A stretch of DNA of 64,000 bases from VAZQ01 sp963771845 (GCA_963771845.1 CAVYVC010000018.1:286841-350840), one strand, 5' to 3'. Positions 46,478-54,892 are shown, counted from the first letter of the stretch. The notes: generated by a model not told the origin, from the sequence alone. Numbers and translations: made by a program.

Positions 46478-46629
46478 GCTACTGCGGGTGCAACAAAACG
46501 TTACTTGCATTTAGGAAACATTTCTGATACATAAAATACCAATCTCCAAAGTTATCTGACGCCCGGACGCGCAGCGTGCCGGGCTTTTTCGTGCGTGGAG
46601 CTGAGCAAAGCGTCATGACGCGTTCGTGG

Positions 46630-47054
46630 GGCGGATTAGCGCTGATCCGCCGAAGGCGGATGGCGCGTAATCTGCCGGCAACTCGCAAAGCAAGCCATGC
46701 AATTTTTGAGGATCAAAATCGCAGCGGGCTGGCTCGCAACCTGCGCCCGCTTGCCTGCTATCCCCCTGTTACCTGTCTGTAATCCCCCTGTTCGCGTCCC
46801 TGTTATTTTTTCGGCAACTCGCATTTGACGGGCACTTCTTGCACTGGCCATTGTATTTTCCCTGTTATTTACAATGGGGCAGCCATTGCGCGGCGAAGCG
46901 CAACGTTTGCGTTCTGCACCAAATGCATGGCTTTCGACAATGGCACAACTGCGCAATGTCAAAGAATAACAACGCAACCATTTTTGGCGTTTTGCCAAAA
47001 CACCAAAACGAACCCGACCGGTGCTTGCGTTGTCATTGCGAAGGATTAGCTTTC
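46630..47054. repeat. about 425-bp tandem duplication, copy 1
   Basis: Starts GCGGATTAGCGCTGATCCGC and ends at GAAGGATTAGCTTTCG. It includes ATCCGCCGAAGGCGGAT hairpins, a purine/pyrimidine-rich stretch with repeated CCCTGTTA units, and an A/T-richer tail. It is closely similar along its whole length to copy 2, with scattered substitutions and small indels. No convincing gene is present. Confidence 0.85.
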
Positions 47055-47081
47055 GTCGTCGTAGTCGTCGTAGTCGTCGTA
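47055..47081. repeat. 9-bp microsatellite between the copies
   Basis: Three perfect units of GTCGTCGTA (47055-47063, 47064-47072, 47073-47081) at the junction between the two 425-bp copies. Confidence 0.9.
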
Positions 47082-47082
47082 G

Positions 47083-47510
47083 GGCGGATTAGCGTTCATC
47101 CGCCGAAGGCGGATGGCGCGTAATCCGCCGCCAACTCGCAAAGCAAGCCATGCAATTTTTGAGGATCAAAATCGCAGAGGGCTGGCTTGCAACCTGCGCC
47201 GGCTTACCCGCTATCCCCCTGTTACTGTCAGTAATCCCCTGTTCGCGTCCCTGTTATTTTTTCTGTTATTTTTCCGGCAACTCCACATTTGACGGGCACT
47301 TCTTGCACGCGGCCCCGCATTTTCCCTGTTGTTTACAATGAGGCAGCCATCGCGCGGCGAAGCGCAATGTTTGCGCTCTGCACCGAATGCATAGCTTTCG
47401 ACAATTGTGCAATGTCAAAGAATAACAACGCAACCAGTTTTGGTCTTCTGCCAAAACGCCAAAACGAACCCGACAGGCGATTACGTTGTCATTGCGAAGG
47501 ATTAGCTTGC
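47083..47510. repeat. about 425-bp tandem duplication, copy 2
   Basis: Second copy of 46630-47054. Its last bases (GTCATTGCGAAGGATTAGC) overlap the end of the rsmD gene, and the last seven codons of rsmD plus its stop come from this repeat. Confidence 0.85.
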
Positions 47511-48085
47511 GTCAGAGATGCCGGGCCCGGATGCGCTGCGCGCAAGATGACAAACTCCATCTCGTCATAACCCCGCCGTTCGAGTTCCTCGAAATGCTCC
47601 GGCGCGGCAAATCGGGAATGCACCGCTTCCTCCACCACCGTCAGCGCGCCGGGTGCGAGCCAGCCGCCTTCACGCGCGGACGCGAGCGCCTTTTCCGCCA
47701 GTCCTTGGCCATAGGGGGGATCGAGGAAGGCCAGCGCGAACGGAGCAACCGCCTGGATGGCGCCGAGCTTTGTGGCGTCGCGGCGAAAGATGCGGCTTTG
47801 GCCGCCAAGGCCGAGCGCGCTGACATTCTCGCGCAGGAGTGCGCGCGCCTCTACCCCCGCGTCGATGAAGAGCGCAAACGCCGCTCCGCGCGAGAGCGCC
47901 TCGATACCAAGCGCCCCGGTCCCGGCAAAAAGATCGAGCACTCGCGCTCCGCTGACGGGATCGCCGTAGGCATGCGCGAGAATGTTGAACAACGCTTCGC
48001 GCAGCCGATTCGCCGTCGGCCTGATCGCCTGCGACTTGGGAGCGGCGAGCGCCCGGCCGCGCAGGCGCCCGCCGACCACACGCAT
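47489..48085 (-). CDS. rsmD: 16S rRNA (guanine(966)-N(2))-methyltransferase
   Basis: A 198-residue Rossmann methyltransferase that modifies G966 of 16S rRNA in the assembling 30S subunit. Motifs are GGRLRGRALAAPKS, IRPTANRLREALFNIL (RsmD signature), DLFAGTGALGIEALSRGA (SAM site) and the catalytic DPPY in LAFLDPPYGQGLAEKAL. Its ATG shares the A of the upstream gene's TGA (48085), so translation is coupled. The extreme C-terminus lies in a repeat and may be non-native. Confidence 0.93.
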   Translation of the reverse strand: MRVVGGRLRGRALAAPKSQAIRPTANRLREALFNILAHAYGDPVSGARVLDLFAGTGALGIEALSRGAAFALFIDAGVEARALLRENVSALGLGGQSRIFRRDATKLGAIQAVAPFALAFLDPPYGQGLAEKALASAREGGWLAPGALTVVEEAVHSRFAAPEHFEELERRGYDEMEFVILRAAHPGPASLTQANPSQ

Positions 48086-49122
48086 CAGCGCCGTGCGCGA
48101 ATGGGTCCCCCGCTTGCGCGGGAGGGGCGCCGGCGCCCGGATCGGCGCTTGGCGCCGTCCGGGTGCGGGCTCCGGTGGTCAGGCGGCGGATTATGCGAAG
48201 CAGGCTCACTCGCGCTGTTTGCGGTCGCCGCCTTCGCCCGGCCTCGCTGCGCTCGACTGCCTTGCCCCGACGCAAGTCGGGCCTGCCCGACTTGCGCACT
48301 ATTCTGCGCAATCCGCGCAAGCCCGGGTTGTGTTGGAGCAATTACCCGCTCGACGGGCGCGGAAAAATCCGCTCCGGCAAGTGCGGCGATGCGCGCTCCC
48401 AATTGATCGCGCAGCATGCGCGTCTTCACCTCGGCGATTTCGCCCGGCGCCAGGTCGCCAAGCTGGAAAGGCCCGAATGATACCCGGATGAGCCGGTTCA
48501 CGGCGAGCCCGAGATGGCCCAGCACCTTTCTTACTTCGCGGTTCTTGCCTTCCCGTATCGCGAAGGTCAGCCAGACATTTGACCCTTGCACGCGATCGAC
48601 GGTTGCCACGACCGGTCCGTAATGAATGCCGTCGATCGTGATGCCCTCGCCGAGCCGATCAAGCTCATGCTGGGCGATGCGGCCATGGGCACGAACGCGA
48701 TAGCGGCGCAACCAGCCGGTCGCCGGCAGTTCCAGCACGCGCGCAAGGCCGCCGTCATTCGTGAGCAGCAGTAGTCCCTCGCTGTTGAGGTCGAGGCGGC
48801 CCACGCTGATGAGCCGGGGCAGGTTCTTGGGCAGGACGTCGAACAGAGTGGGACGGCCGCGCGGATCGCCATGGGAGGTGAGAACGCCGCGCGCCTTGTG
48901 CAACAGAAAAAGCCGTGTGCGCTCGCGGCGCGGTAGCGCCTTGCCGTCCACGCTGATTCCGTCGTGTGCCGTTACGCACGTTGCAGGCGAGCGGATTACT
49001 GCGCCATTCACCGCCACCCGCCCGGCGGCGATCCACGTTTCCGCTTCGCGGCGCGACGCGAGCCCCGCGCGTGCGATCACCTTGGCGATGCGCTCGCCGC
49101 GCCTATGGTCTTGTTCCCGCAT
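48085..49122 (-). CDS. rluB: 23S rRNA pseudouridine synthase, RluB/RsuA type
   Basis: A 345-residue protein. An N-terminal S4 RNA-binding domain (ERIAKVIARAGLASRREAETWIAAGRVAVNG) is followed by the synthase core with the catalytic Asp in ISVGRLDLNSEGLLLLTNDG, and later EGKNREVRKVLGHLG and VNRLIRVSFG. The Arg/Ser-rich C-terminal tail (about 70 residues) is unusual but typical for alphaproteobacterial RluB homologues. The start at 49122 (MREQDHRRGE) precedes the S4 domain. Symbol by family. Confidence 0.85.
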   Translation of the reverse strand: MREQDHRRGERIAKVIARAGLASRREAETWIAAGRVAVNGAVIRSPATCVTAHDGISVDGKALPRRERTRLFLLHKARGVLTSHGDPRGRPTLFDVLPKNLPRLISVGRLDLNSEGLLLLTNDGGLARVLELPATGWLRRYRVRAHGRIAQHELDRLGEGITIDGIHYGPVVATVDRVQGSNVWLTFAIREGKNREVRKVLGHLGLAVNRLIRVSFGPFQLGDLAPGEIAEVKTRMLRDQLGARIAALAGADFSAPVERVIAPTQPGLARIAQNSAQVGQARLASGQGSRAQRGRAKAATANSASEPASHNPPPDHRSPHPDGAKRRSGRRRPSRASGGPIRARR

Positions 49123-49180
49123 GGCCCTATCATACGCTTTTTCCCCGGGTGCGCGGGTCACGCCTGCGCATGATGCACGA

Positions 49181-49630
49181 ATGACGACCCCCACGTTCAT
49201 GGAGCTCGCGCTCGTGCAGGCGCAAGCGGCAGCGCAAGCCGGCGAGGTTCCGGTGGGATGCGTGATCGTGTGCGCGGGAGAATTGATCGCGCAGACGGGA
49301 AACCGCACCATCGCGGACCACGACCCGACCGCGCATGCCGAGATGCTGGCGATCCGGCATGCCGCGCGAACGCTGGGCAACGAACGGCTCCTCGATTGCG
49401 ATCTCTACGTGACGCTCGAGCCCTGCGCCATGTGCGCGGCAGCGATCTCGTTCGCGCGCATCCGGCGGCTCTATTTCGGGGCGGCCGATCGCAAGGGTGG
49501 AGCGGTCGAAAACGGGGTGCGGTATTTTTCCAGCCCTTCCTGCTTGCATCGGCCGGAAATCTATGGCGGCATCGGCGAGAACGAGGCGGCCGAGCTCATG
49601 CGTCGCTTCTTTCGCGCTCGGCGGGAGTGA
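49181..49630 (+). CDS. tadA: tRNA-specific adenosine deaminase
   Basis: A 149-residue deaminase that converts A34 to inosine in tRNA-Arg(ACG). Zinc ligands H52 (HAEM, catalytic E54) and C82/C85 (EPCAMC) are present, with VPVGCVIV upstream and SPSCLHRPEIYGGIGENEAAELMRRFF at the C-terminus. It is divergent from rluB; the two starts are 58 bp apart. Confidence 0.93.
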   Translation: MTTPTFMELALVQAQAAAQAGEVPVGCVIVCAGELIAQTGNRTIADHDPTAHAEMLAIRHAARTLGNERLLDCDLYVTLEPCAMCAAAISFARIRRLYFGAADRKGGAVENGVRYFSSPSCLHRPEIYGGIGENEAAELMRRFFRARRE

Positions 49631-49747
49631 ATCCCGGCTGCGGTGCAGCGCGAAGCTCCTGCGGAGCGGTGCACCGCTGAGCCGGGATCGCTACGTGTAA
49701 CGATCCCGGGTCAGCAGCGCAGCGTTTGACGCTGCGCTGCGCCCGGG
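49631..49747. repeat. two long hairpins between tadA and a small gene
   Basis: First hairpin: ATCCCGGC (49631-49638) and GCCGGGAT (49681-49688), with GGTGCA/TGCACC inside. Second: a perfect 12-bp stem, GCAGCGCAGCGT (49714-49725) and its complement (49729-49740) around a 3-nt loop, flanked by CCCGGG on both sides. The first could terminate tadA transcription. Confidence 0.7.
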
Positions 49748-49774
49748 AAAACGGCGCACATTGAGGAGGAGCTT

Positions 49775-50056
49775 GTGAGGATATTCGTCGCGCTTATTGT
49801 TGCAGGCCTTGCACTCGCCGCGCCGGCGGCCGCGCAGGAGCAACAGTCGTTCAGGACGATCATCAGCAAGGGCTACGACATCAAGAGCGCCACGTTTGCG
49901 CGCGGTCAATTTCAATCCAGCGCGGACCGCGAGCTCTTTGTGATCACGTTGCAGAAGGAAAAATCGGTTGCGGTGTGCACTTTCGCTGCTGCGAACTGGA
50001 TCAATCTGACCACCTCATATCTCGAAGATTCCAAGAGCTGCGACGTGCGGTATTAG
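49775..50056 (+). CDS. small exported protein, unknown
   Basis: A 93-residue protein with a signal peptide (MRIFVALIVAGLALAAPAAAQ) and a compact mature part with a Cys pair (AVCTF and KSCDVRY). GAGGAGGA lies 3-10 bp before GTG 49775. Small secreted proteins of this size are common in Rhizobiales; I do not recognise the function. Confidence 0.75.
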   Translation: MRIFVALIVAGLALAAPAAAQEQQSFRTIISKGYDIKSATFARGQFQSSADRELFVITLQKEKSVAVCTFAAANWINLTTSYLEDSKSCDVRY

Positions 50057-50095
50057 ACCGCTATCGTGCTGCGGGCGCGAGCCGCAACGTTCGCC

Positions 50096-50353
50096 TCAGC
50101 CGAGGTCGCGCTCGATCAGTTTTCCGGCATTGGCCTTGCGGATGCAGCGAAGCAGCCGCTTGGCGTTGGCCGGGCTGCGCAGCAGGTGCAGCGTCGCCAG
50201 CATGGCCAGCATGGCCTCGTACTCGTCCTCGGACAGCAAGACCACGGTGCGGGCATTCTGGCGCGTTACATGAAGAGCCGCGCGACTGTCGCACACCTCG
50301 TCCATGTATTGTGCCAGGTGCTCTCGAAAGGCGCTGTAGGAAACGTGCCGCAT
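50096..50353 (-). CDS. Phd/YefM-type antitoxin, orphan
   Basis: An 85-residue protein starting MRHVSYSAFREHLAQYMDEVCDS, the Phd/YefM N-terminal DNA-binding pattern, with VLLSEDEYEAM in the middle. No YoeB- or Doc-type toxin follows: only about 40 bp separate its stop from the neighbouring gene. It is therefore probably a solitary antitoxin, perhaps acting in trans. Confidence 0.75.
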   Translation of the reverse strand: MRHVSYSAFREHLAQYMDEVCDSRAALHVTRQNARTVVLLSEDEYEAMLAMLATLHLLRSPANAKRLLRCIRKANAGKLIERDLG

Positions 50354-50450
50354 TAATAGCTAGCTCCCGGATGGCTGTACCATGATCCCTCGGGTCCAGC
50401 CAGCGGCTGTTGCGGATCCACGTGGGGAGTTGACGAATCAAGGGAGAGTA

Positions 50451-50470
50451 TTACATTTTGCAAAATGTAA
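50451..50470. promoter_or_regulatory. 20-bp perfect palindromic operator
   Basis: TTACATTTTG followed directly by CAAAATGTAA, a perfect inverted repeat with no spacer. It ends 19 bp before the antitoxin start at 50490. Its position and symmetry fit autoregulation by the AbrB-type antitoxin/toxin complex. Confidence 0.75.
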
Positions 50471-50489
50471 TGGAATGGGAAGGTGGTCC

Positions 50490-50738
50490 ATGGATTCGGC
50501 AGTCACCAGTAAAGGGCAGGCAACAATTCCAAAGGCCATCCGCGAGCATCTCGGGTTGAAGCCTGGCGACCGGCTCAAATTCTTCATGCATCCCGACGGC
50601 AGCGTGGTCCTCTTGCCGAAGCGGCCCGCCGCCATCCTGCGCGGCATTGTTAAGTCCCGTCGGCGAGTGACAATCGAAGAGATGGGCGAGGCGGCCGCTG
50701 CCGGTGCGGCTGCGAACGCGCCGCCGCGCAGGCGATAA
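50490..50738 (+). CDS. VapB-like AbrB-fold antitoxin
   Basis: An 82-residue protein with an N-terminal SpoVT/AbrB swapped-hairpin (AVTSKGQATIPKAIREHLGLKPGDRLKF). The C-terminal tail is Ala-rich and basic. GGGAAGGTGG lies before the ATG. The stop TAA shares a base with the toxin's ATG (50738). Confidence 0.82.
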   Translation: MDSAVTSKGQATIPKAIREHLGLKPGDRLKFFMHPDGSVVLLPKRPAAILRGIVKSRRRVTIEEMGEAAAAGAAANAPPRRR

Positions 50739-51133
50739 TGATTGGGTTGGATACCAACGTTATCGTTCGCTACCTCACCCAAGACGATCCTGTTCAATCG
50801 CCAAAGGCGACTGAGCTGATCGAACGGCGACTTCGAGCAGAGAATCCTGGCTTCGTCAGCATCGTCGCGATGGCGGAAACTGCATGGGTTCTTGAACGGT
50901 TATACGGGCTCAGGGGCGAAGAATTGGCCGCCGCGATTGAACGGATGCTACAGGTCGATGTTCTCGTTCTCGAAAGCGAGCAGGAGGTCTTCGCGGCCAT
51001 GATCGCTGTTAAGGAAGGGCTTGGCTCTTTCGCGGATGCGCTCATTGGAGCGCTCGGCACCAAGGCAGGGTGTTCTCACACGGTGACCTTCGATCAGCAG
51101 GCGCTCCGGATTGCGACCTTCAGGCCGGTTTGA
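50738..51133 (+). CDS. VapC-like PIN-domain toxin
   Basis: A 131-residue PIN nuclease. Acidic residues at D5 (GLDTNVIVRY), the Glu in AMAETAWVLERLYGL, and Asp in SFADALIGALG and TFDQQAL make up the expected metal cluster. Such toxins cleave tRNA or rRNA. It forms the second gene of the operon behind the 20-bp palindrome. Confidence 0.85.
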   Translation: MIGLDTNVIVRYLTQDDPVQSPKATELIERRLRAENPGFVSIVAMAETAWVLERLYGLRGEELAAAIERMLQVDVLVLESEQEVFAAMIAVKEGLGSFADALIGALGTKAGCSHTVTFDQQALRIATFRPV

Positions 51134-51242
51134 TTAACTCTCTCTCCGGTATTTTGAATAGTGATGGTTGGGTTGATAGCAGGCAGAGTTACTGGGGATA
51201 TGCCGGGCACAAAACTTTCATTTCAATCGCGAGTGTAGACAG

Positions 51243-52133
51243 ATGGCGTTTCGAATACACAAGATCTCGAGCGAAAAAAGTGGACCCTACATCTGCATCG
51301 GCGGTCCGGATGGCGGCTTGTGGTTTTGTGAAAGTGGTACATCGAAGATAGGCCGGCTCGACGTGAATAGTGGAAAAATCAGCGAATTCGATCTTCCCGA
51401 GAGCGAGGCGATGCCTATTGGCATCACTCCGGGTGCGGACGGGAATATGTGGTTTTGCGCCAAGAAGGCAAACAAGATCGGCCGCGTGAGCATGCAAGGC
51501 GATATCAAGCTATTTGGGATTCCAACGCCAAACGCCGGCCTCGATGGCACATTGGTGGGGCCTGATGGGAATGTGTGGTTCTCTGAAACCGATGCCGACC
51601 AGATTGGTCGCATAACCCCGGAAGGAGAGATTACCGAGTTCAGGGATGGGATCACTCCTGGGAGTCGGCCACTGTCAATAGCGACACGCGATGGCGCCAT
51701 GTGGTTCAGCGAAGCCGCGGGTAACCACATCGGCCGGATTACCCTTGACGGTCACGTCACGGAGTTTGCGATCCCAAGCCATGACAGTCAGCCACGGGCT
51801 ATGGCAGCGCATCCCGACGGCAGCCTCTGGTTTGTAGAGACCAATAGCAACGCATTGGGTCGAATCGATCGCGACGGTCATATCACCGAACATGCAGTCC
51901 CCACGCCGAACTCATCACTCCGAGGCGTCTGCGTGGCCGCGGACGGGGATCTCTGGTTTACCGCCAATTTCGCCAACCGTATCGGCCGCATGAAACCGAA
52001 TGGTGCCATCGTTGGCGAATACCCCATTCCCGCCGCGAATGCCGGGGCACGATGTATCACCGCTTGGCCCGATGGTCGCCTCTTCTTCACTGCCTTTGAC
52101 GGCGGCTTCATTGGCGAGGTCATTCCGGAATGA
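51243..52133 (+). CDS. virginiamycin B lyase-like beta-propeller protein
   Basis: A 296-residue protein made of about seven repeats containing [DG]GN[MV]WF ... IGR(I/V) (for example GPDGNVWFSETDADQIGRI), the Vgb/streptogramin-lyase propeller signature. Without aligning the catalytic residues I cannot say whether it has lyase activity; many homologues outside antibiotic producers are of unknown function. No signal peptide. Confidence 0.75.
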   Translation: MAFRIHKISSEKSGPYICIGGPDGGLWFCESGTSKIGRLDVNSGKISEFDLPESEAMPIGITPGADGNMWFCAKKANKIGRVSMQGDIKLFGIPTPNAGLDGTLVGPDGNVWFSETDADQIGRITPEGEITEFRDGITPGSRPLSIATRDGAMWFSEAAGNHIGRITLDGHVTEFAIPSHDSQPRAMAAHPDGSLWFVETNSNALGRIDRDGHITEHAVPTPNSSLRGVCVAADGDLWFTANFANRIGRMKPNGAIVGEYPIPAANAGARCITAWPDGRLFFTAFDGGFIGEVIPE

Positions 52134-52287
52134 GCAGTAATCTGTGCGCAAGGAACGACGGGATCTCTGATATATCCTCGGCTGGCGTTTGCTGATCACT
52201 CCTTGTATCGGCCAACATCACTGCGTGACACGGAAATTTGTACCGAGAATGCGTGTTATCGATACTCGACGTGTAGTGGCATCGGCA

Positions 52288-52358
52288 TGTCCGCTAATTG
52301 GGGCGAAGCGGTTATCGCTGTTGCATTGCGGTAATACGTGCTTTTGACCCAAAGCCGC
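52288..52358. repeat. 80-bp dispersed repeat, diverged copy
   Basis: Contains TCCGCTAATTGGGGCGAAGCGG and a GCATTGCGGTA end, related to the copies at 52849 and 54813 but with several differences. The surrounding gap 52134-52448 holds no other recognised feature. Confidence 0.6.
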
Positions 52359-52448
52359 CATTCGCCTCTGCACGATTGGATTGCCGGGAAGCGGTCAAAG
52401 AGTGGTAATTTTCATACCACTCGGTAAAGCGCGAAATAGAGGCCGTGG

Positions 52449-52787
52449 ATGATGAAAGTCGACGACAGTGTTGAAAGCCTAGTCCATTGTCTGGTCCATT
52501 CGGTCTCGCCGGACTGGCTAGTCAAAGCTGCAAAAGGTCACCACGGCATTGGCAGCGATGATTCCGGTTGCGGAGTCAATTATCATGACCCTAATGACCC
52601 CGAGTCGCCGAACAATCGGCCGGGACAGGTGAGACTTTACTACTTTTGGGGTTGGCGGCACGGCGGTCACGAAGCGGTTACAAGCGAGGACGAATATCTT
52701 CGTGTATTGGCCAATACGCTGCGTGCCGCTGGCGCGACGGATGCAGCGGACGAGATAAACAAAATCCGCAAGGGCGGGCAAACATGA
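52449..52787 (+). CDS. hypothetical protein
   Basis: A 112-residue protein with a His/Asp-rich centre (GHHGIGSDDSGCGVNYHDPNDPE) and a GWRHGGHEAVTSEDEYLRVLANTLRAAG segment. GAGG precedes the ATG. I do not recognise the family. It may be a real small gene or a remnant in this broken-up region. Confidence 0.45.
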   Translation: MMKVDDSVESLVHCLVHSVSPDWLVKAAKGHHGIGSDDSGCGVNYHDPNDPESPNNRPGQVRLYYFWGWRHGGHEAVTSEDEYLRVLANTLRAAGATDAADEINKIRKGGQT

Positions 52788-52848
52788 CGGGCCATCGACT
52801 AAATCGGCACCTCATAACTAAAGCGTGCATTTGCCCCTGTCCGCTTCT

Positions 52849-52928
52849 GGCACGACCCGGAAGCGCTTGGCTGCGTGAATTGATTCCGCTAACTGGGGTG
52901 AAGCGGACAGCAATGCTGCGGCGCGGTA
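52849..52928. repeat. 80-bp dispersed repeat, copy A
   Basis: GGCACGAC ... GCGCTTGGCTGCG ... TTGATTCCGCTAACTGGGG ... ATGCTGCGGCGCGGTA, highly similar to 54813-54892 in the same orientation. It is a non-coding element that brackets TIR-1 and its neighbouring binding-protein gene. Confidence 0.85.
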
Positions 52929-53050
52929 GGGCAAACTATTGACCCATCTGCGACATAGCCCGGGTCTAAATCCCGCAGCGCAGCAGTCCCTGTGCGCTAA
53001 ATACAGGCACCGGCCGATGTAGGTGTTCTTAACTCCTGGGAGGGAACGCC

Positions 53051-53143
53051 ATGAAACTTCCCCGTAGGCAATTTCTGCATCTGGCAGCGGGCGCTGCCAC
53101 GCTGCCGGGTGTTAAGCGGCTAACCCACTATTCCCAGAGCTAA
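53051..53143 (+). pseudogene. orphan Tat leader of a Bug-type receptor
   Basis: Thirty codons, MKLPRRQFLHLAAGAATLPG then a stop, with a good GGGAGG ribosome site before the ATG. This is the standard start of Rhizobiales Bug/TctC receptors (twin-Arg, LHLAAGAA). The mature protein is absent, so this is a truncated gene. Confidence 0.7.
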
Positions 53144-53203
53144 CGGCCAGATATTCTGATATTTGGTTGGTACTGACATACATCCCAAAACGCACGAGTT
53201 CCA

Positions 53204-53786
53204 ATGCCGGGCAAGATTTTTATCAATTACCGTCGCGGTGACGACTTTGCTTTTACGCAGGCGCTATTGGCCCGCCTGGAACAGGCGTTTCCTCCGGACC
53301 AGATATTCATGGACGTGGACAGCATTCCGGCCGGAACTGATTTCGTGGATTTTTTGAGTGAGCAAGTCGCACAATGCGATGTCCTACTCGCAGTACTCGG
53401 TAGGAATTGGGTTGACGCCCGTGACACAGCGGGCGCCCGTCGACTTGACAGGCCCGACGATTTCGTTCGCATCGAAATTGAATTGGCGCTCAAGCAAGGC
53501 AAGCGCGTCATCCCCGTATTGCCGCACGAACTCAAATGCCGCGGCCAGACGAACTGCCCGAAGCCATACGGGCACTGGCTCGGCGGCACGCCGTCCGTCT
53601 GACACACGAACGCTTCCGGGCAGACGCGCAGGGCCTGATCAAAGCGGTCCAGCAGGCACTCGACGAGTCGAGGTGCACCGGCAGGCACAGGTTGACGCTG
53701 ACCGGCAGGCCAAGGCGGAGGAACAGCGCAAGCGCGAAGAAGATGCCCGAGTTGAAAGCCAAATTTGGCGTGTTCCGGGGAATGCA
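53204..53786 (+). pseudogene. TIR-domain protein (TIR-1), frameshifted and truncated
   Basis: Starts MPGKIFINYRRGDDFAFTQALLARLEQAF, a full TIR core with FMDVDSIPAG and the helix FVRIEIELALKQGKRVIPVL that holds the likely catalytic Glu. Two single-base losses then move the frame. One is near 53528, after which MPRPDELPEAIRALARRH and RLTHERFRADAQGLIKAV read in another frame. The second is near 53667, after which HRQAQVDADRQAKAEEQRK and EEDARVES, a charged coiled coil, read in the third. That last frame then runs straight into the ATG of the binding-protein gene at 53787, so the TIR gene has lost its C-terminus. Confidence 0.8.
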
Positions 53787-54764
53787 ATGAGACGACGCGA
53801 GTTCATATCGCTGCTTGGCGGCGCAGCGGCATCGTGGCCGCTCGCGGCACGCGCGCAGCAGGCGGCAAGGGTGCCGCGCATCGGATGGATTTCCATCGGC
53901 ACGCCCCAAGGATCGGAGTTCTTTGAAGCCGTTAGGCAGGGACTGCGGCAGTTAGGCTATGTCGAGGGTCAATCCGTCATCATCGAGCCGCGTTGGCCGG
54001 CCGACATCGGTGATCGCGTGCCAGAACTCGTGCGCGAACTGCTGGCCCTCAATGTACAGGTTATTGTGGCCCAGGGAGCGATTGTGCCCCTAGTGCGCCG
54101 CGTAATCGAGTTGACTCCCGTGGTGTTCGGTTATAGCAGCGATCCGGTGGAGGCTGGGCTAGTGAATAGCTTCAGCCGGCCAGGCGGTAATTTCACCGGT
54201 GCAACATTCATGTCCTACGAGCTGAATGCGAAGCGGGTCGAACTATTGCGAGAGGCGTTTCCGCACGTCAAGCGCTTGGCGATATTGTCCAATCCATTGC
54301 ATCCGGGGGAGCCCAGCGAGCTGAAAGAATCCGAGAAGGGCGCCGAGAGGCTCGGTATCGAGCTTTCCTATGCTCAAATGCGGTCGGTCGCTGAAATCGA
54401 GCCGGCGTTAGAGCGCATACGTGAAGCGGGGGCCGAAGGAATGATCGTTCTGCCGGATGGGCTGGTCATGCTGCATCGCAGGAAAATCATAGAATTTGCA
54501 GCACTGCAGCGTATTCCCGTTATTTCTGGATGGTCCGAATTCGCCAGATCGGGCGGCACCATGACCTACGGACCCAACCTCAAAGCTGTATTCCAGCGGC
54601 TGGCAATATACGTCGACAAGATTCTCAAAGGAGCGAATCCGGGCGAGTTGGCCGTCGAGCAACCGACCAAATTCGAGCTAGTGATTAATCTCAAGGCCGC
54701 CAAGACGCTCGGCCTCGACTTGCCGCCAATGCTGCTCGCCCGCGCGGATGAGGTGATCGAATAG
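53787..54764 (+). CDS. COG2984-type ABC substrate-binding protein
   Basis: A 325-residue intact binding protein. Leader MRRREFISLLGGAAASWPLAARAQQ, core FFEAVRQGLRQLGYVEGQSV, PVVFGYSSDPVEAGLVNSFSRPGGNFTG, and tail KFELVINLKAAKTLGLDLPPMLLARADEVIE. It sits in frame with and directly after the broken TIR-1. An 80-bp repeat follows it at 54813. Confidence 0.88.
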   Translation: MRRREFISLLGGAAASWPLAARAQQAARVPRIGWISIGTPQGSEFFEAVRQGLRQLGYVEGQSVIIEPRWPADIGDRVPELVRELLALNVQVIVAQGAIVPLVRRVIELTPVVFGYSSDPVEAGLVNSFSRPGGNFTGATFMSYELNAKRVELLREAFPHVKRLAILSNPLHPGEPSELKESEKGAERLGIELSYAQMRSVAEIEPALERIREAGAEGMIVLPDGLVMLHRRKIIEFAALQRIPVISGWSEFARSGGTMTYGPNLKAVFQRLAIYVDKILKGANPGELAVEQPTKFELVINLKAAKTLGLDLPPMLLARADEVIE

Positions 54765-54812
54765 GCCTGGCTTTGCACACGCATGTTGCTGCATCTGCTC
54801 ACGGCAGCTAAT

Positions 54813-54892
54813 GGCACGACTCTGAAGCGCTTGGCTGCGCGTATTGATTCCGCTAACTGGGGTGAAGCGGACAGCGATGCTGCGGCGCGGTA
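54813..54892. repeat. 80-bp dispersed repeat, copy B
   Basis: Same orientation and nearly the same sequence as 52849-52928. The two bracket the segment that holds the orphan leader, TIR-1 and the binding-protein gene. Confidence 0.85.

Noticed and set aside
46630..47510. Small genes inside the 425-bp repeats
   Set aside because: Short reading frames exist in both copies but differ between copies and lack ribosome sites or recognisable motifs.
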